From assembly GCA_003116995.1 (NCBI GenBank), contig BDSL01000058.1, positions 579,612 through 643,611 of the forward strand: DNA of 64,000 nucleotides. Direction: 5' to 3'. The position numbers and the translations under genes were made by a program. Origin of the DNA: Yamagishiella unicocca (Eukaryota > Chlorophyta > Chlorophyceae > Chlamydomonadales > Volvocaceae). Below, one piece after another: positions 1 to 12,896 of the stretch (its first letter is position 1; every line of letters starts with the position of its first letter). The notes under the pieces are model-generated. The model did not search any database, was not told the DNA's origin, and worked only from the letters and a program-made list of their open reading frames with translations.

Positions 1-174
1 GCGGGGGGCCGGGGTACGTCAGGCAGCGTCGTGTGTCCCCCCTGTTGCTGCCTGCCTGCTGCTAAACCCCAACCCAACCCAACCCACCCGCCCTGCCATC
101 CGCGCCCTCCCCCGCCCTCCCCCGCCCTCCCGCGCCCTCCCGCGCCCTCCCCCTCCCTCCCCCGCCGTCCTCAG

Positions 175-3100
175 GAGCACTACGACACCGCCATCTACCA
201 CTTCCAGCAGCTGCTGGAGCGCTCCCCCAACCACTACGGCGCACTGGCGCAGCTCATCCTGCTGCTGCGGCGCGCGGGCCGGCTGGAGGACGTGCCGCGG
301 TACTTCACGCTGGCAGAGGCGGGGTCGCCCAAGGCGGTGATGGACCCGGGCTACCACTACTGCAAGGGGCTGTTCAACAGGTGGGGCAGCGCGCGGGGCC
401 GCCCGGGGGGTTGGCATAAAAACCGTTGACGCAAAAAGTACAGGACAGTTGGCACATGGTCGGCGGAGGAGGGGAGGGTGCGGGGAGGGTGCGGCAAAGC
501 GGGGTGCAGGGCAAGGGGCGAAGAGGGGCCAGGGAGGGGCCTGGGGCAGGGCAGGTGCCAGGGGAGAGGACGGCGCAGGTCTTCGTGGGGACAGGTACCA
601 TGCCCGCGATCAACCCCGCCTGCGTCGCACTCCCCCGCCCTGGCTGATCTCCGGATCTTCAACCCAGCTCCCCCCCTACCCTGCCCTTTCCCCCTGCCCC
701 AACCCCCGGGTTTCCTGCACCCCCCCCCTCCGGGTTTCCTCTCCTACCCTACCCTTCTCCCCCTCGTTGTAACCCCCCCCTCGTTGCACCGAAGGCTATG
801 CACGCGCTACATTTCCCCAGTCGCGTTACCGGTTCTATTATTGTACCCCCGCCCTCGTTGCACCACCTCCCAGGTACGTCAACAACCCCCGCGAGGCGCT
901 CAAGGAGCTCAACCTGGCCCGCAAGGACTCCCGCTGGGGCAGCTCCGCCATCCTGCACATGGTGGAGATCTACCTCAACCCGGACAACGATGCGGTGTGG
1001 GAGGAGAAGGAGAACGCGGACACGCCGGAGAGCCGCGAGGCGGTGGCCACAGCGAGGAGCCTGCTGAAGCAGGTGCGGATGTAGTGTGTGGGGGGAGGGT
1101 CCCTAGCAGGTGACTGGGGCAGGGCGACTGAGGCTGGGTGCTGAAGCTGGTGCGGATGTGGGTGGTGGTGGTGGTGGTGGTGGTGGTGGTGGTGGTGGTG
1201 GTGGTGGTGGCGAGAATACCCGGTTACATGGGAGGTGTGGGGGGTTACATCAAAGAACCGGTAACTCGATTTGGGAAATGTAGCGTGTGCATAGCCTTCG
1301 GACACCGGGACGCGCGCGCATGCGCGCATGGTGTGTGTGGGGGAGGATGGTTGGAGGTGGATCGACGTGGGGGAAGGGGGGGCCACCCGCCTGGCCTACC
1401 GACCAGCTGATGCACGTCACCTACGTATCTCTCGCACGGCATGTTAATCGCGTCGTATGTCACGCAGGTGTTGTTCGCATTGTCCGAAGAGCGCCCGGAG
1501 GGCTGGCGTGTGTCGTGTGAGCGAGGGGCCGTGGCGTGCGTGAAACCCTAGAGGTGTGGGTTGGCTGGGCTGTGACGATGCCTGCGGCATTCCGCAACCA
1601 ACCCGGTGTGCTATGTGTGCTGCGGTGTATGCTGCGGTGTGTGCTGCGGTGGTGTGTGTCCGCAGGTGCGGGGAGCCGACACCGGCAGCCAGCGCTACCG
1701 TGTGCTGGAGTGCTACGCCATCATGGCGGGCAAGGACAAGAACGAGATCGAGAACTCGCTCAACACGCTGCTGGACCTGGCCAACCAGGTGGGTTGGGGG
1801 GGGAAGATAATAAAAACCGTTGGGGTGGGGGTTAGTTTTACAGGAAAGGACCGGTTACTCGACATGGGAAGTGTAGCTGGTGCATAGTGTGTGTGGGGGG
1901 GGAGGGCGAGGAGACCCAGTTACACGACATAGGAGACGGAGGACAGAAACTAGCACTAGCCGGGTTGAGGGGGTGGACTGCCGCGAGAGGTTGGGCGGGT
2001 CCGTTGAAAGCGGAGGCGGCAGGCGGCAGTTTCGAGGCGGGGGGGGCGGTGCAGGGAAGGCGCAGTGAGGTGTTGACGAGGGGTGAGGCGGCTGGGAAGG
2101 GTATCAGGGGGGTGAGACGCGCTGCGCTGAGCGGAGGCACGGTGGAATGGGTACGGCGGATTCGATACTTCCGGTAACCCGCTTCGGCGTTTCGAGTGTG
2201 AGAGCTGTGGTTTTGTACTTCTTAATACGGCGGAGGGTGAAGGTGGGAAAGACCTAGAGCCTATGCGTTTGTCTCCTAAGGAAGACGATGAGCAAATGGG
2301 TCCCAACCCCTCTCCCTCTCCCCCTGCCCTGGTGTGCACCCTTGCAACCTAACCTCCACCCCCCTTCCCCAGGACCCGAACAACGTGCCGGTGCTGCTGG
2401 CCATGGCCACTGGCTTCATGATGCTCAAGCAGACGCCCAAGGCGCGCAACCAGCTCAAGCGTGTGCAGAAGATCCAGTACAAGCCGGACGAAGCGGAGGA
2501 GTTTGAGCGCAGCTGGCTGCTGCTGGCGGACATCCACATCCAGGTGGGTCTCCCCCCATTTCCCTGACGCAGGTCAATCGATTGTAAAATTCGGCTGCGG
2601 GTGTCAGCTGTCTGTAAGGAACAATAAATAGGTACCGGAGGCGATGGGAGGTGCAAGATGGTTAGATACCTTCGGAATTTGAAGCACGACGCCGTGCGTT
2701 CCGCAGCCCATGCGCACCGTGCCGGCAACTCGCCCAACCCCCCCGACCCACCCCACCCATGTCGTGTAACCGGGTGCTTACGCCACCACCACCACCCCGA
2801 CCTCAGACGCCTGTCCGAAAACCATTCGCTCCGGCTCGTTTCCGCCCTCCGTTTCCTCTCCTATGCCGTGTGACCGGGCCTACTGGGACCCCGCCCCCCG
2901 CCCTCCCCTCGCAGGGTGGCAAGTACGACCTAGCGCAGGACCTGTGCCAGAAGTGCCTCAAGTACAACAAGAGCTGTGCCAAGGCGTGGGAGATCATGGG
3001 GCAGATCATGGAGCGGGAGCAGGTGCGGAGGAAGGTCCACGAGGGGCCACGAGACGCCGGGGTCCGGGGTCCGGCGCGGGCTCGAGACGGCCGCTTGGGC

Positions 3101-4506
3101 CCCCGTACTAGTAGCAGCAGTAGCAGTAGTAGTAGCAGTAGTAGTAGCAGCAGCAGTAGCAGCAATTATAATGGGCTGCTGTCAGACACTACGGTGGAGC
3201 CATCGGGCACATCGCCCCATGGTGATGCGCCCAAGCATGGCCTGCCGGTAACAAGGAACAAGGCAGGGTGGCAGCGCGTGCCTCTCAACCTATACCTTTA
3301 AAGCGCGTGTGGAGCCACCACCCCGCGAGGCTATGTCAGACGGACTGCTCCGGTCCCCCTTTTGATCCGCGCCGGGCTGCGTTGCCGGCATGCCCGCCTG
3401 CCTCTCTACATATGCGCCGTGGGAATGCGCGCGGCGTCTGGACTCTGGACTCGACGTGACGCCGCCCGTCCTCTCCTCAACTGCTTGGCCCGCAGGCTTA
3501 CAAGGACGCAGCCGACCACTACGAAAACGCGTGGAAGCATGAGAACCAGGCTTCGGCGCAGGTGGGTTATGGGTTGGGAGAGGAGGGGAAACGACGTCGG
3601 GGGTTCGAATCTCGGTCCGTTGCAACGGAATATCGTACCGTGGGGCTGCCCGGGGACGGACCGCAGGGCTGTCTCGGCGCCGTGCCTGCCTGCCTGGCTG
3701 ATGTGGCTGTTGACCCGCTGGCCTGGACCCGCATCTGGCCTAGCACCCGAGAGACGGCCGGGGGGGCGTGTGTGCTGCTGCCACCCCCCTTGGGGGTTTG
3801 CAAAAACGACCGTTTACGCGATGTGAGCAATAAGACCGTTGATTGCTCACATCGCGTTAAATGTCCCTTGGGGTTATGCCCTCCCCCTTGGGGCTGTGTC
3901 AACCCCCCACTCTGTTCTTTCGTTCGCATTCACGGGCTGTTGATAGTTTTTTCCGGGCTGCGCTCCACTTCCGTCCTCGCCACCTCGTCCATTGCATCCA
4001 CTTCGTCTTACAGCTATCCTACGCTTTTACGACCAGCGCCTCTTTCTTTACGACCAGCGCCTCTTTCAGCCGCCTTTTCCATTTATCACTTAGTCCATTT
4101 TTTAGCGCCATACTTGGCTACAGTCAACGTTGCCTATTCCTACACCTCAGCCGCACCTCCGCTCCCACTCTTCGGCGCGCCCCTGGACCATCACCTTCAC
4201 CGCCCTCGGTTTGTCGGCCGTGGATTCGCGGATTTTTCTTCTCAAACCCCCCCGGGGGTGGTTCCCGACCCTGCACCTCGCGCACCTCCTGCACCTGTGC
4301 GCCTGCCTGACCTGAACTGGCCGCCTGTATCGCCCGTGTGCCCCGCGGCCCCCCAGGTGGGCTTCAAGCTCGCCTTCAACTACCTGAAAGCCAAGCGCTT
4401 CGTGGAGGCGGTGGACGTATGCCACAAGGTCATCAAGGCGTTTCCGGACTACCCCAAGATTCGCAAGGAGATCCTGGAGAAGGCCCGCATGGGCCTCAAA
4501 CCATAA
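175..4506 (+). CDS. IFT139: IFT139 (TTC21B family), C-terminal exons
   Basis: TPR subunit of intraflagellar transport complex A, which moves retrograde trains and membrane cargo in cilia. The start lies left of the window. Seven exons join in frame: 175-380, 874-1072, 1666-1788, 2373-2543, 2915-3022, 3496-3561 and 4357-4506, with stop TAA at 4504-4506. Successive exons give TPR-type helical hairpins; recognisable pieces include [40 protein letters not shown] and the tail KARMGLKP, which match the C-terminal part of IFT139/TTC21B as I know the family. All donors are GT and all acceptors AG. A TGTAA motif, the usual volvocine poly(A) signal, lies at 4930-4934. The introns are long for this gene and carry microsatellites and a dispersed repeat. 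Family identity rests on recall, not a search. Confidence 0.88.
786..1303. repeat. Dispersed intronic repeat, inverted pair
   Basis: A segment of about 48 bp containing AACCGGTAAC, GGGAAATGTAGCG and GTGCATAGCCTTCGG occurs in reverse orientation at about 786-835 and forward at about 1250-1303, on either side of an IFT139 exon. A weaker third copy is at about 1849-1890. It looks like a short mobile or SINE-like family, not gene sequence. Confidence 0.6.
1159..1210 (+). repeat. (GGT)n microsatellite
   Basis: About 17 uninterrupted GGT units in an IFT139 intron. A second trinucleotide tract, mixed AGC/AGT, lies at about 3108-3165 in a later intron of the same gene. Confidence 0.9.
3813..3860. 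repeat. Short perfect inverted repeat in IFT139 intron
   Basis: TTACGCGATGTGAGCAAT is followed, after a spacer of about 10 bp, by its near-exact reverse complement, so the RNA could form a stem of about 17 bp inside the last intron. No link to a known element is visible. Confidence 0.6.
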
Positions 4507-6758
4507 GGCCCAGCGGCCGCGTGTTCTGTTTGGCGGCCGATGTGGGTCATTAGGTACCTAGGGGGCCCTCGCGCTGCCTGGGCAATCTGCACATACACAT
4601 AAACACATTGCGCGGACGCTTCCAGGTTATCGTGTGGTTTGGCTGTCGTGAGTGGGCTGGGGCATCACTGGGAGGGGCCACTCATGCCGGTTGTGGAGTT
4701 GTGATTTACAGCAGACTGCAGTGGGTTACGAATTCGGGTGCCAATAATCTTGACGGGCGAGGGCGTGGCAATCAGGACGTGACGGTTAGGACGTGGCAAT
4801 CAGGACGTGGCATCCCCAACGGAGGCGCCGGTGCGGGCGGGGGCGGGTGAGGCGAGGCGAGCAGGACACGTTCTTCCTCTTCCTTAAACCAAGCCCGGAT
4901 GCGATTCGCACCTCCCGGCGAATCATAATTGTAAAGCTGTACAGTTAGGGAGTCGGGCAAGACCCGCCAGGGAGTTCACCATGAGCCGCACTCAAGGTTC
5001 TGTCCTGATGAAAAACCCCTCCCATCAACACATATGTAGTTCACTGGCCAGAAGTTAAGTGACCAGCCAGCTCGCACCCTTTGACTGCCAACGCTTCCAA
5101 TGAAGGCACCACTGCAGGGAAAGCCGCAAGGGCCCTGCGTCTGGACTAAAAGAACAGATTGCATGTACTTGAAAGCCCAGCCAGCCACAGTCACGCCAGC
5201 TCAAGCCTCAGGCCTCGCCGCGCAAGGACGCGGCATGCGACCTAAAGGAAACCTAACGGGCCCACAGCCCAGCCAGATGCGCCCCCTGCTCCACATTCAG
5301 GCGACAAAAAATGGGCTTCTGCAACACCGGCTCAAAGACCTTATCCAAAGCTCCTGTACGACTACGACACCTCAAAACCCAGCGAAACGTGTTTCTTGCT
5401 GCTGGGTGCGCGAACGGGGAAGAGGGCACCCGGTGGTGGCACAACCTATCATGGTGCACCATTACCGATGGCGCCCCCCTAGGAGCCCAAACGCGCTGCC
5501 GAGTTCAGCACCCGACTATGATGCAACATCGCCATGCAATGTCGCGCACAGAAACGCAGGCCCAATGATATTCCTGCTTGACCGAGTGACAAATCCATTT
5601 GTACTAGCAATACGCCTTCGCAACACTTCTGACATGCGAGACCATCTGTTTCTATATCACTAGCGAGCACGTCACGCGTCGCTCAACATGCCGAACGACG
5701 ACTGCGCCCTTCTTCCGTCGGATAACCTGGCAAGCAGCCACAGCTTGCCCCAGACAGAAAGACGAAACACCGTGACCCAAGCAGCCTTGGTCCCAGACAG
5801 GGACCAGGCGCCGCTACATAGGTAGGTTTAAGCTTACGCACTGTGAGCCGCGTGGGAAGCTCTTTGCCCACAGAACGCAAGTGACTGCGAAAACCCCATA
5901 TATCTTGATACCGTGCTTGCGCACTTGATCCCCGTGCAGCAGAACGGGCTCCCTGCTCGCTCCCAAAATCGCAGTACCCCCGCTCCTTAATCGCTTCTAG
6001 CAAGGACCTGCGTAGCGTACTAGACAAGACGTGAAAACGAAACCGACTTTAGCCGATTTAAACCTTTAAACTGATTACTAAGCGAACAGTAACCAAATTT
6101 GGAAATGCGCCCCCGGCCACACACACCAGCTAGCAAAACAAACCCAAGCCGGGAGCGAAGAAAACATTGTCAACCACCGCTTCTATCTCTCCCCATTGCC
6201 ATCAACTGCAGTTGAGTGCAGGAGGCGCGGTACAAGGCAGTTTGAAGGTTCTCCCTTCCTGCCGTCACGCATTATGCAAAGCACCATTCATCGCCCGGCG
6301 GCGTGTCTATAAAACCCTCCAGCACCAAGCACCTTAATATGCGCACACCCCTCGCCTCATACCCCACTGGCACGTGCATTCCCCAGGCGCAATGGTGTCA
6401 CGGCCCACCCAACGGTGCGGTAGCGGTTCACATAGGAAACGTATCTACTCTAAAAGCCCGCTCGGATGGCATATGTGAGGGTTCGCAGTGCTCGCTCCAG
6501 GGAGGGCTCGACATGGGTACCCCGCCACTAACGCGTCTTCGTGTACAAATCAAGCTGCGACCGACTGACCGAAACACACTCGCAAGGTAATTGCGGTGAA
6601 CCACACCTAAGCAAACCAACCGACGGCAACGCGACCCACGAACACGGCGCGCGCAGGCCAGCAGCTGCTAAGCAGCGCCGTCGTGGGCGGGAGGTGGCAG
6701 CGCAACGACGCGCTGATGTACGTGCGGCCGTGATACCGCCAGTGGCGTCCGTGTGAGG
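4507..6758. other. Convergent intergenic region, no gene seen
   Basis: It lies between the 3' ends of IFT139 (+) and the kinase-like gene (-). Short open frames here, including one at 5100-5663, have no domain and no convincing splice structure. A small direct repeat built on CAGGACGTGGCA sits at about 4771-4812. The rest is unremarkable. Confidence 0.6.
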
Positions 6759-9712
6759 TCACTGCAAGACGCGCAACCCCCACACGTCGTTGCTGAGCGG
6801 CCCCAAGGCCAAAATCTCGCCGCCGCTCGCTACTTCCACTCCCGAGAAACGAGCGTCCAGGCACTCCGTGCCGGTGCTGCACGGGCCCGCCGTCAGGTCG
6901 TCCTCCCTGGCTGGTCTCCCGCGCAGCGGCAGGTCCGCGACAGACACCACCTGCACCCTGTGCGCCGGATGGCGCACCGCCTGCAGCCTGGCGGCCGCCG
7001 CCGCGGCGGCGGCGGGAGCCGCCGCGGCGCCCGCGTAACGGCCCCCCGCGAGCTGCGACTGCTGGTCCCGCTCGCATCCTTCCGCGTCCAAACTCGTGAC
7101 CAGCGCCCCCGCTCCTAGCCCTGCGCAGCGCAATGGTGGCAGCAGTCCTCGGTCTTCGTAGGCTGCCGCGCTTGTGCTGCTGCTGCTGCTGCCGGCTGCG
7201 GCGGCCGCCGCCGAGGGCGGATGTCGACCAGCGGGCTGACGCTCTGGCTGCGCCGTAGCGGTGCGTGGCTTCGGAGCGTCCTTTCGCGAGCCACGAAGCC
7301 GAGACTCAATGGAGTTCAGCTCGCTGAGCACTGCGGCGAAGCCCGGCCGGGCGGCCGGGTCGAGGCTGAGGCACTGGCTGCAGAGGCGCTGAAGGCCAGG
7401 GTCGCAGTCGGGCGGCCAGTGCAGCTCCAGGTGGGGCGCCAGGGGATCCCGGCAGCCGTGCAGCGCCGCCAGCAGCTGCTCCGGGGCGAGCTTGGTGTGG
7501 TGCGGCGGCGCGGCGGAGGAGAGCAACTCGTAAAGGAGGCAGCCGAAGGAGTAAACTGCGTGGGAGGAGGGAGACCCGGGGTTGGGAGGGGGAGTGCCGT
7601 GGGGATGCGGGCAGGGGAGGGGAGGCCAGGGGGGCCTAGATGACGGACGACGGATGACGGACGACGTACGACGTCACGCGCTGGCGTGGCGGGGGCAATG
7701 CGACGTTCCTGGACCGTGTTGCTGGTGATGGTGAGAAGGGACGGAGGCAGTCTAGGGATGAATGGAGATGGTCAAACGCGCAGTCTAGACGACAGCCGAG
7801 TAGTGGAATGAGGCGAGCCCTGCTCGCGGCGTGGATGTAGCTGCAGCAGGATTCGACCCGCCGGCCGACTGGCGGCCAGCTGGCAGCACTGGCAGCCGTG
7901 ATGCAGGGTGCAGGGAACAGCAGCGAGCTTAGAAGCACACAGCAGGCTCGACGGCGTCCACGTCCGCTCGGGACGCGCGACCTGTCCAAGCCCGTGGTGC
8001 CACCTCGCGCCGCAGCCTCACCATCAGCGGCCCTCAGCTGTGCCACCGGGAGCGACCCGGCGCAGCCGCTGCGACCCGCCTTCAGCACCTCCGGAGCCGT
8101 GTAGGCAACACCAGGGGCCCCGTGCACGTGGGGTGCTGGGCAAGTGGTCCGGTAGGCTGAGTCCATGTCACCGGAGTCCGCAGCGAGCACCACACCCGGC
8201 TGAGAGGCGGCGCCGGCTGGCGAGGCTGCAGCGGGTTGCGGGCGGGATGGCGCCGTGGGGTGCTGCGTGTGGGCTGCACCGGTGAGGGGGCACGTGGCAG
8301 GGCCCTCGCAGTCGGCATGACGGGGGCCCAGGCCCGCGTCTGCGATCTGCGGTGCGAGGCAAGGGCGGGGGGGGGGCAGCGTTTGGGTGGCGTGTAGGCC
8401 GGTGAGCAGAGGAGGAGATGGCGTACGTACAGCGGTAGAGAGTGGAGTAGGGAGAGGACTGATGCGGGTGAGCCGGTTCGGACGGCCCCGCGCTGCCTGC
8501 GCCCCTCCTTCCGTACCTTGGCCATGAAGCCGCGCCTGTCCGCGCGCGACTCGACGAGCAGCACTTGCGATGGCCTCAAGTTGCCGTGGGCGGCACCAAG
8601 GAGGTGTAAGTGCAGCAGGCCCAGGGCCACCTCGCGCGCCGTGCAGAGCGCGGCGCGGGTGGCGAGGTGCGAAGACCAGCGTTCGGTCGACTGGAAGCAC
8701 TGCCCGTTTATAACCCTTGTGACGTCGCCCTATGAGCATCACACGGACACATCAGCTGTGCCGCTCGTACTTATGAGGGAACGTCTCACGTGCAGGAGAG
8801 TCTCCATACTCGGTTGTCCGCTCAGATAGCTACCCCAGTAGCGCAGGAGAACTCACCAGGAGACACATCTCTGTGACGAGTGCGATCACATAGTCACCCA
8901 TCGCCGGTTGGAGTTTTCCAATGACGGCCTCAACAGTGGCGTCGGCACCAAGCATTTCCTTCTCTTCACCCATAGTGTCGTAAAATGCTGACCCCAGCAA
9001 GCTCTCAATACCCATGCTGGGCGTTTCGGCAACACTATCATTGATCAAGCGGAGGCTTATGTGTCCAGCGCTCTCGTGAGCAGGGCAGGACCGTACATCT
9101 GGCATAATGCGCATCGCACGGGCCAGATAGTACTGTAGGATGAACGGATGTGATTGGCTGGTGAGTAAGTCGACACCATTTAGAAGGCCGACGGGGAGGG
9201 ATGACACTCGCATGAATTTTACATTGCATTTGGCACCACGCCACACGCCTGCAGGCATATTTCATTGGGCAAGGGTGTCAGGGCTTCGCAGCCCAGTGCG
9301 TCGCGTTGCAGTTACCAGGCGCCCAACTCAGTGACCTGCCTTTCCATACCACGCTGTTCTGCCCGCTACTGGGTTCCTTTTGATCCAAGCATATTCCAGC
9401 AAGCAACTCTTGGAATGAATATACAAGCTTGAGGTGGCTCCAAGTTGGTAGGGCTGCTGGCAGCGGAGGTTGATTATGCGAGCCCCAAGGCTGGTCCGAA
9501 TCGCTTGGGTTCAGCAAGACACTGTTCGTCGTGCTTGTCTGAGATGTATCGAGTGCTGCCCTGCTGCTTGGGTCATCGGCAACTACGTCATAGCTTGACA
9601 AACGGCCCCAAGCAACATCAGGATATGTGGGTGCTGGGCATCGCGCTGTTCCGCGAGCATCGCCTGCTTCGGCGCCGCTAAAGCATGAGATTAAGCTACC
9701 AAACAGATGCAT
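6759..9712 (-). CDS. Protein kinase-like protein, probable pseudokinase
   Basis: Five exons on the minus strand, 9712-9316, 9248-8857, 8690-8517, 8346-8022 and 7555-6759, join in phase to 694 residues. Start ATG 9712-9710 follows an in-frame stop upstream; the N-terminus MHLFGSLISCFSG resembles other algal kinases. A kinase fold is evident: a Gly/Val-rich segment with VWRGAKCNVKFM (a candidate beta-3 Lys), hinge VTEMC, LGLLHLHLLGAAHGNLRPSQ, IADAGLG, YTAPEV, DVYSFGCLLYELL and a final RPGF. The catalytic HRD is HGN (residues 298-300), so the base Asp is missing, and DFG is DAG (324-326). The segment from DAG to APE is about 85 residues, unusually long and Ala/Pro/Thr-rich. The tail is low-complexity Ala/Ser. 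Catalysis is therefore unlikely, and a scaffold role is inferred. Its family appears to be TKL/MAPKKK-like. Confidence 0.75.
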
Positions 9713-12700
9713 GCGATAGGCAACCGGTGTGAGGCCGCTGCAGAAGTTGTTCGCACCCGCCTCGAGGTGAAGCTCGGGGGCCACGCAGCATTAATTAAAA
9801 ATACCCTCTATATTTAAGAAATTGAGGAAGAACAATCACTGCTCTTACTTTCTACCTTGCAGGTCTCAATTACCAACCGCTCTGACGAGCACTGAACTCA
9901 CGTGGGCCCCTAGCGCACATATATAACTTGTGGCAAACCCGCGGACGTGTCGGCCGGACGTTTACTACCTCGTTGTTCGTATCAGTTTATTCATTGGCTC
10001 GTGAAAAGCAATGCCGTATGCTGCGTTAACCACGTGTCTTTTCTCTGAAGCTGGCAACATGTCTGTATGCAAAGCTCTTCTAAACTAAAGCCAGCTTGGG
10101 AAGTGTCGAAATACCCGGTTTAAGAAAAAGGACCGTCGCTTAAACTCCAGTAGGCCTGTAGGGGTCCCCTGTCGAGCTGTCGTACACGTGGCAAAAGTGC
10201 ACAGCATTTTGATCGGCGTAGAAGGAAGTGACGAGATGTTATTATCTTTGTGTCCACTACCCCCCGGCTTGAACGGACACGTGCATTGTGAAAATACGGA
10301 TGTAACATCGTAACAGCACATTGGATTGTGTGTCGTGGAACCCGGCATGACGAATTGCTGTCATTTCGGCACATATTGTAGATATCATATGAACGCGTAC
10401 CGGGTACGGATGGATGGGATTGGGATCCGCAGGTTTGGACGTCCGAAGTGGATATTGATACACAGTGGAAGGACGTCATCAGTCCACGTAGTATAAATAA
10501 TAACGAAATGTTACAGTGTCATTAAGCCCTTGCAGCCCCAGGAAAGAAGAGGGGCCCATGTGTCGTGTCCATGGCCTCAACCTATGACAGGCGGGGCTGA
10601 ACACAGCAGCCGCCCCGAAGGCCACAGGGAAACCTTGAGTGGCACAAAGACGCTGGGAAAACCCAGGATGGGAAAACCCGGGACAAGCGGGGGCCTCAAC
10701 CGAGACCTCACCGTACGACAAGCCAGCAAGCGCAGCCAACTGCGTGCGAGCGCAAAGCACCAGCTGGGTAAGGCACGGCCGGCCGGGTAAAGCACGGCCG
10801 GCCGGGTTAGGCACGGCCGGCCGGCGTGGAAAGAGTGTCCCAATCAAGGCTGGGCTGAAGTGCCCCAGTCCTGGCTGGGCAACAATGTTCTAGTCATGGC
10901 TGAACAGAAGTGCCCCGAGCCTTGGCTGGCTAGGCTGCAGTCATGGCTCAGCACGAGTGACCTGAGCATGGCTGAGCTAGAGCGTGACAGGGCTGCCCCA
11001 GCCTTAGGCAGGCCTGCCAGGCTCAGCTGCCCTACCCATAAATGTAAAGGTCACTCGGAATCATGGCGCAGATGCCCCAGCCATAATGCAAGTATGACTG
11101 GACGTGGAGGGGACCCAAAAGCTATAAGAATCGGGACCGTCGGACGGCCCCGTCTCGCTTCATGTCCTCATAGATACCTCGGCCACTCGGCTACATGCTT
11201 TACATAGCATCAGTCGGGCTTGCTTCACGTCTGTCGCACTCTTATACCCTACACTTTGAACTCGTGCGCGGATGGCTCAATACTTACGTACACATGACGC
11301 ATAACTTATGCTGCAGGTCTACATGTAAATTACTTATTTGGTTCACGTCGAGCCATCCGCCATTAGTATTGATCACTACACACTTTTGTAATTCTCCACT
11401 TGCAAGACATGAACAATGATATGTGTCACTTGCCCGAAATACAGCAAACAAGGAGAAGAATGAAGTCAATGGCCCATTTATTCTGGATAAGTGTAGTTTG
11501 GTACGGATCTCGGCAGGCGGATGCGTTCCGTGTGCATTAATGCGGCAACACATCAATCAAGTGTCTTGCGTGACATAGCCATGCCTGTGCAGAAAGTGTA
11601 CGGTTTTTTTTAATGCATGGGGAATACGACTCTTATGCCATCTCGTCCCACCGGCGTAATTTAGCGAGGGGCGGCTTAACGAAAGAAGACATGGATTAGG
11701 AAATTGGGATTGACCATCACCATTCGTAGCCGCTAATACGCTTAATCCTGAGTCGTCATGGTTGGAGCATCCTTGCAAAACGCGCCGCTCGTCTTCATTT
11801 GCCCGTTATTACTGCGTACCCTCGTGTACCCGGTACTTCCTAGCCTTAGTCCATATTGTGTGCATACATTCATCGGTTGTTAAACAAAAGGTAATAAAAC
11901 CGGACCCGCCCATCCATTGCTTATGGGATCTGAGATTCCGCATATCCCTGTTGCAGACGCGGTTACCGCTGTATTGTGGGGAGCGGGGGTTTGTTCGTGG
12001 TGCTAAGCGGCCGTGGAGTCGAATGGCTGTGGCCGTTGCGTCGTGGCTGCTGTTTGGGCAGGGTCGCATTTTTGTGCCTCTCGGTGCTTCTCTATACGTG
12101 CTGTGCCCTTCGGGACGTCCGCTGGGTTACGCCCCACTTATCATACCGGTACCGTATGGTGAGAGTACGGACATGGGCCCCTCATCTTGTCCGGGCATGG
12201 GTTCGCCTGGGCTTGATTATACGCATTATTTTCGGCAATTTATTTATAGGCTCCTTCATGGAGCTACTAGCGCTAGCGGTGAGTAGAGGCAATACGAACA
12301 TATACATCCGCAGTTCCGAGAGGGGATGTATTTAACAGCAACAAAGGTACAGGCTTGCGCGACCGCGTGTCTATGTAACAAGTTGTGTTGCCTTGAAATT
12401 AGCTGTCGTATGCTTTACGCCATGATGCCTTGACGTACGGACGCCAGCATGACTGTAGTAAGCGGCCCCACAACCTGCGCAGAAGACGTGTATTTTTATG
12501 ATTAAAAACCTTGCAAGCATTTGATATTAAGCTCATCCCCTGCGCACTTGCGCGCCGGGATGGATAACTGGACGGGCCGCCCAGTCCGTTTGTACGAGGC
12601 TTCCAAGACACAGCCATGGGTAGATATATATGCCCTCTCGGGCGGCCAAGTGAGTGGCCATCCAGCGGACGGGGCGCTGCGGGAGCCCGACCGCGAGCCA

Positions 12701-12896
12701 AACAGCTGCCCAGCCGCAGGTGCAGCAGGCTTTCCTTCAAGCCAACATTCTCGAAAGTAGGTCCAGTAATGCTCCATGCTCCTGCTCCTTCCGAATGCGC
12801 CGTCAAGTACGGGTCTGCCATCACGATGTGCCACGCATTCCCGACAGGCGCGCATTTGCAGAATTCGGAATAGACCCAGTTGCACAACAAACAACG
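9713..12896. other. Intergenic region upstream of two divergent genes
   Basis: It separates the 5' ends of the kinase-like gene (-) and the RAMA gene (+). The base composition is more AT-rich than in the genes. No open frame shows a domain. It contains a triple GGCACGGCCGGCC-type tandem repeat at about 10767-10825, followed by loosely repeated units of about 30 bp built on CATGGCTGA and TGGCTGGGC to about 10990. Promoters of both genes should lie at its two ends, but no TATA box is convincing. Confidence 0.55.
10767..10825. repeat. Short GC-rich tandem repeat
   Basis: Three near-identical copies of a unit of about 18-20 bp containing GCACGGCCGGCCGG stand head to tail. The unit is itself partly palindromic (GGCCGGCC). 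Confidence 0.75.

Noticed and set aside
5100..5663. 187-residue plus-strand open frame
   Set aside because: No domain, no splice signals and no recognisable composition. It lies in a convergent intergenic region.
7636..8742. 368-residue minus-strand open frame starting at a TTG or ATG near 8742
   Set aside because: It spans introns of the kinase-like gene. Only the part at 8022-8346 is an exon, and splicing restores the kinase motifs.
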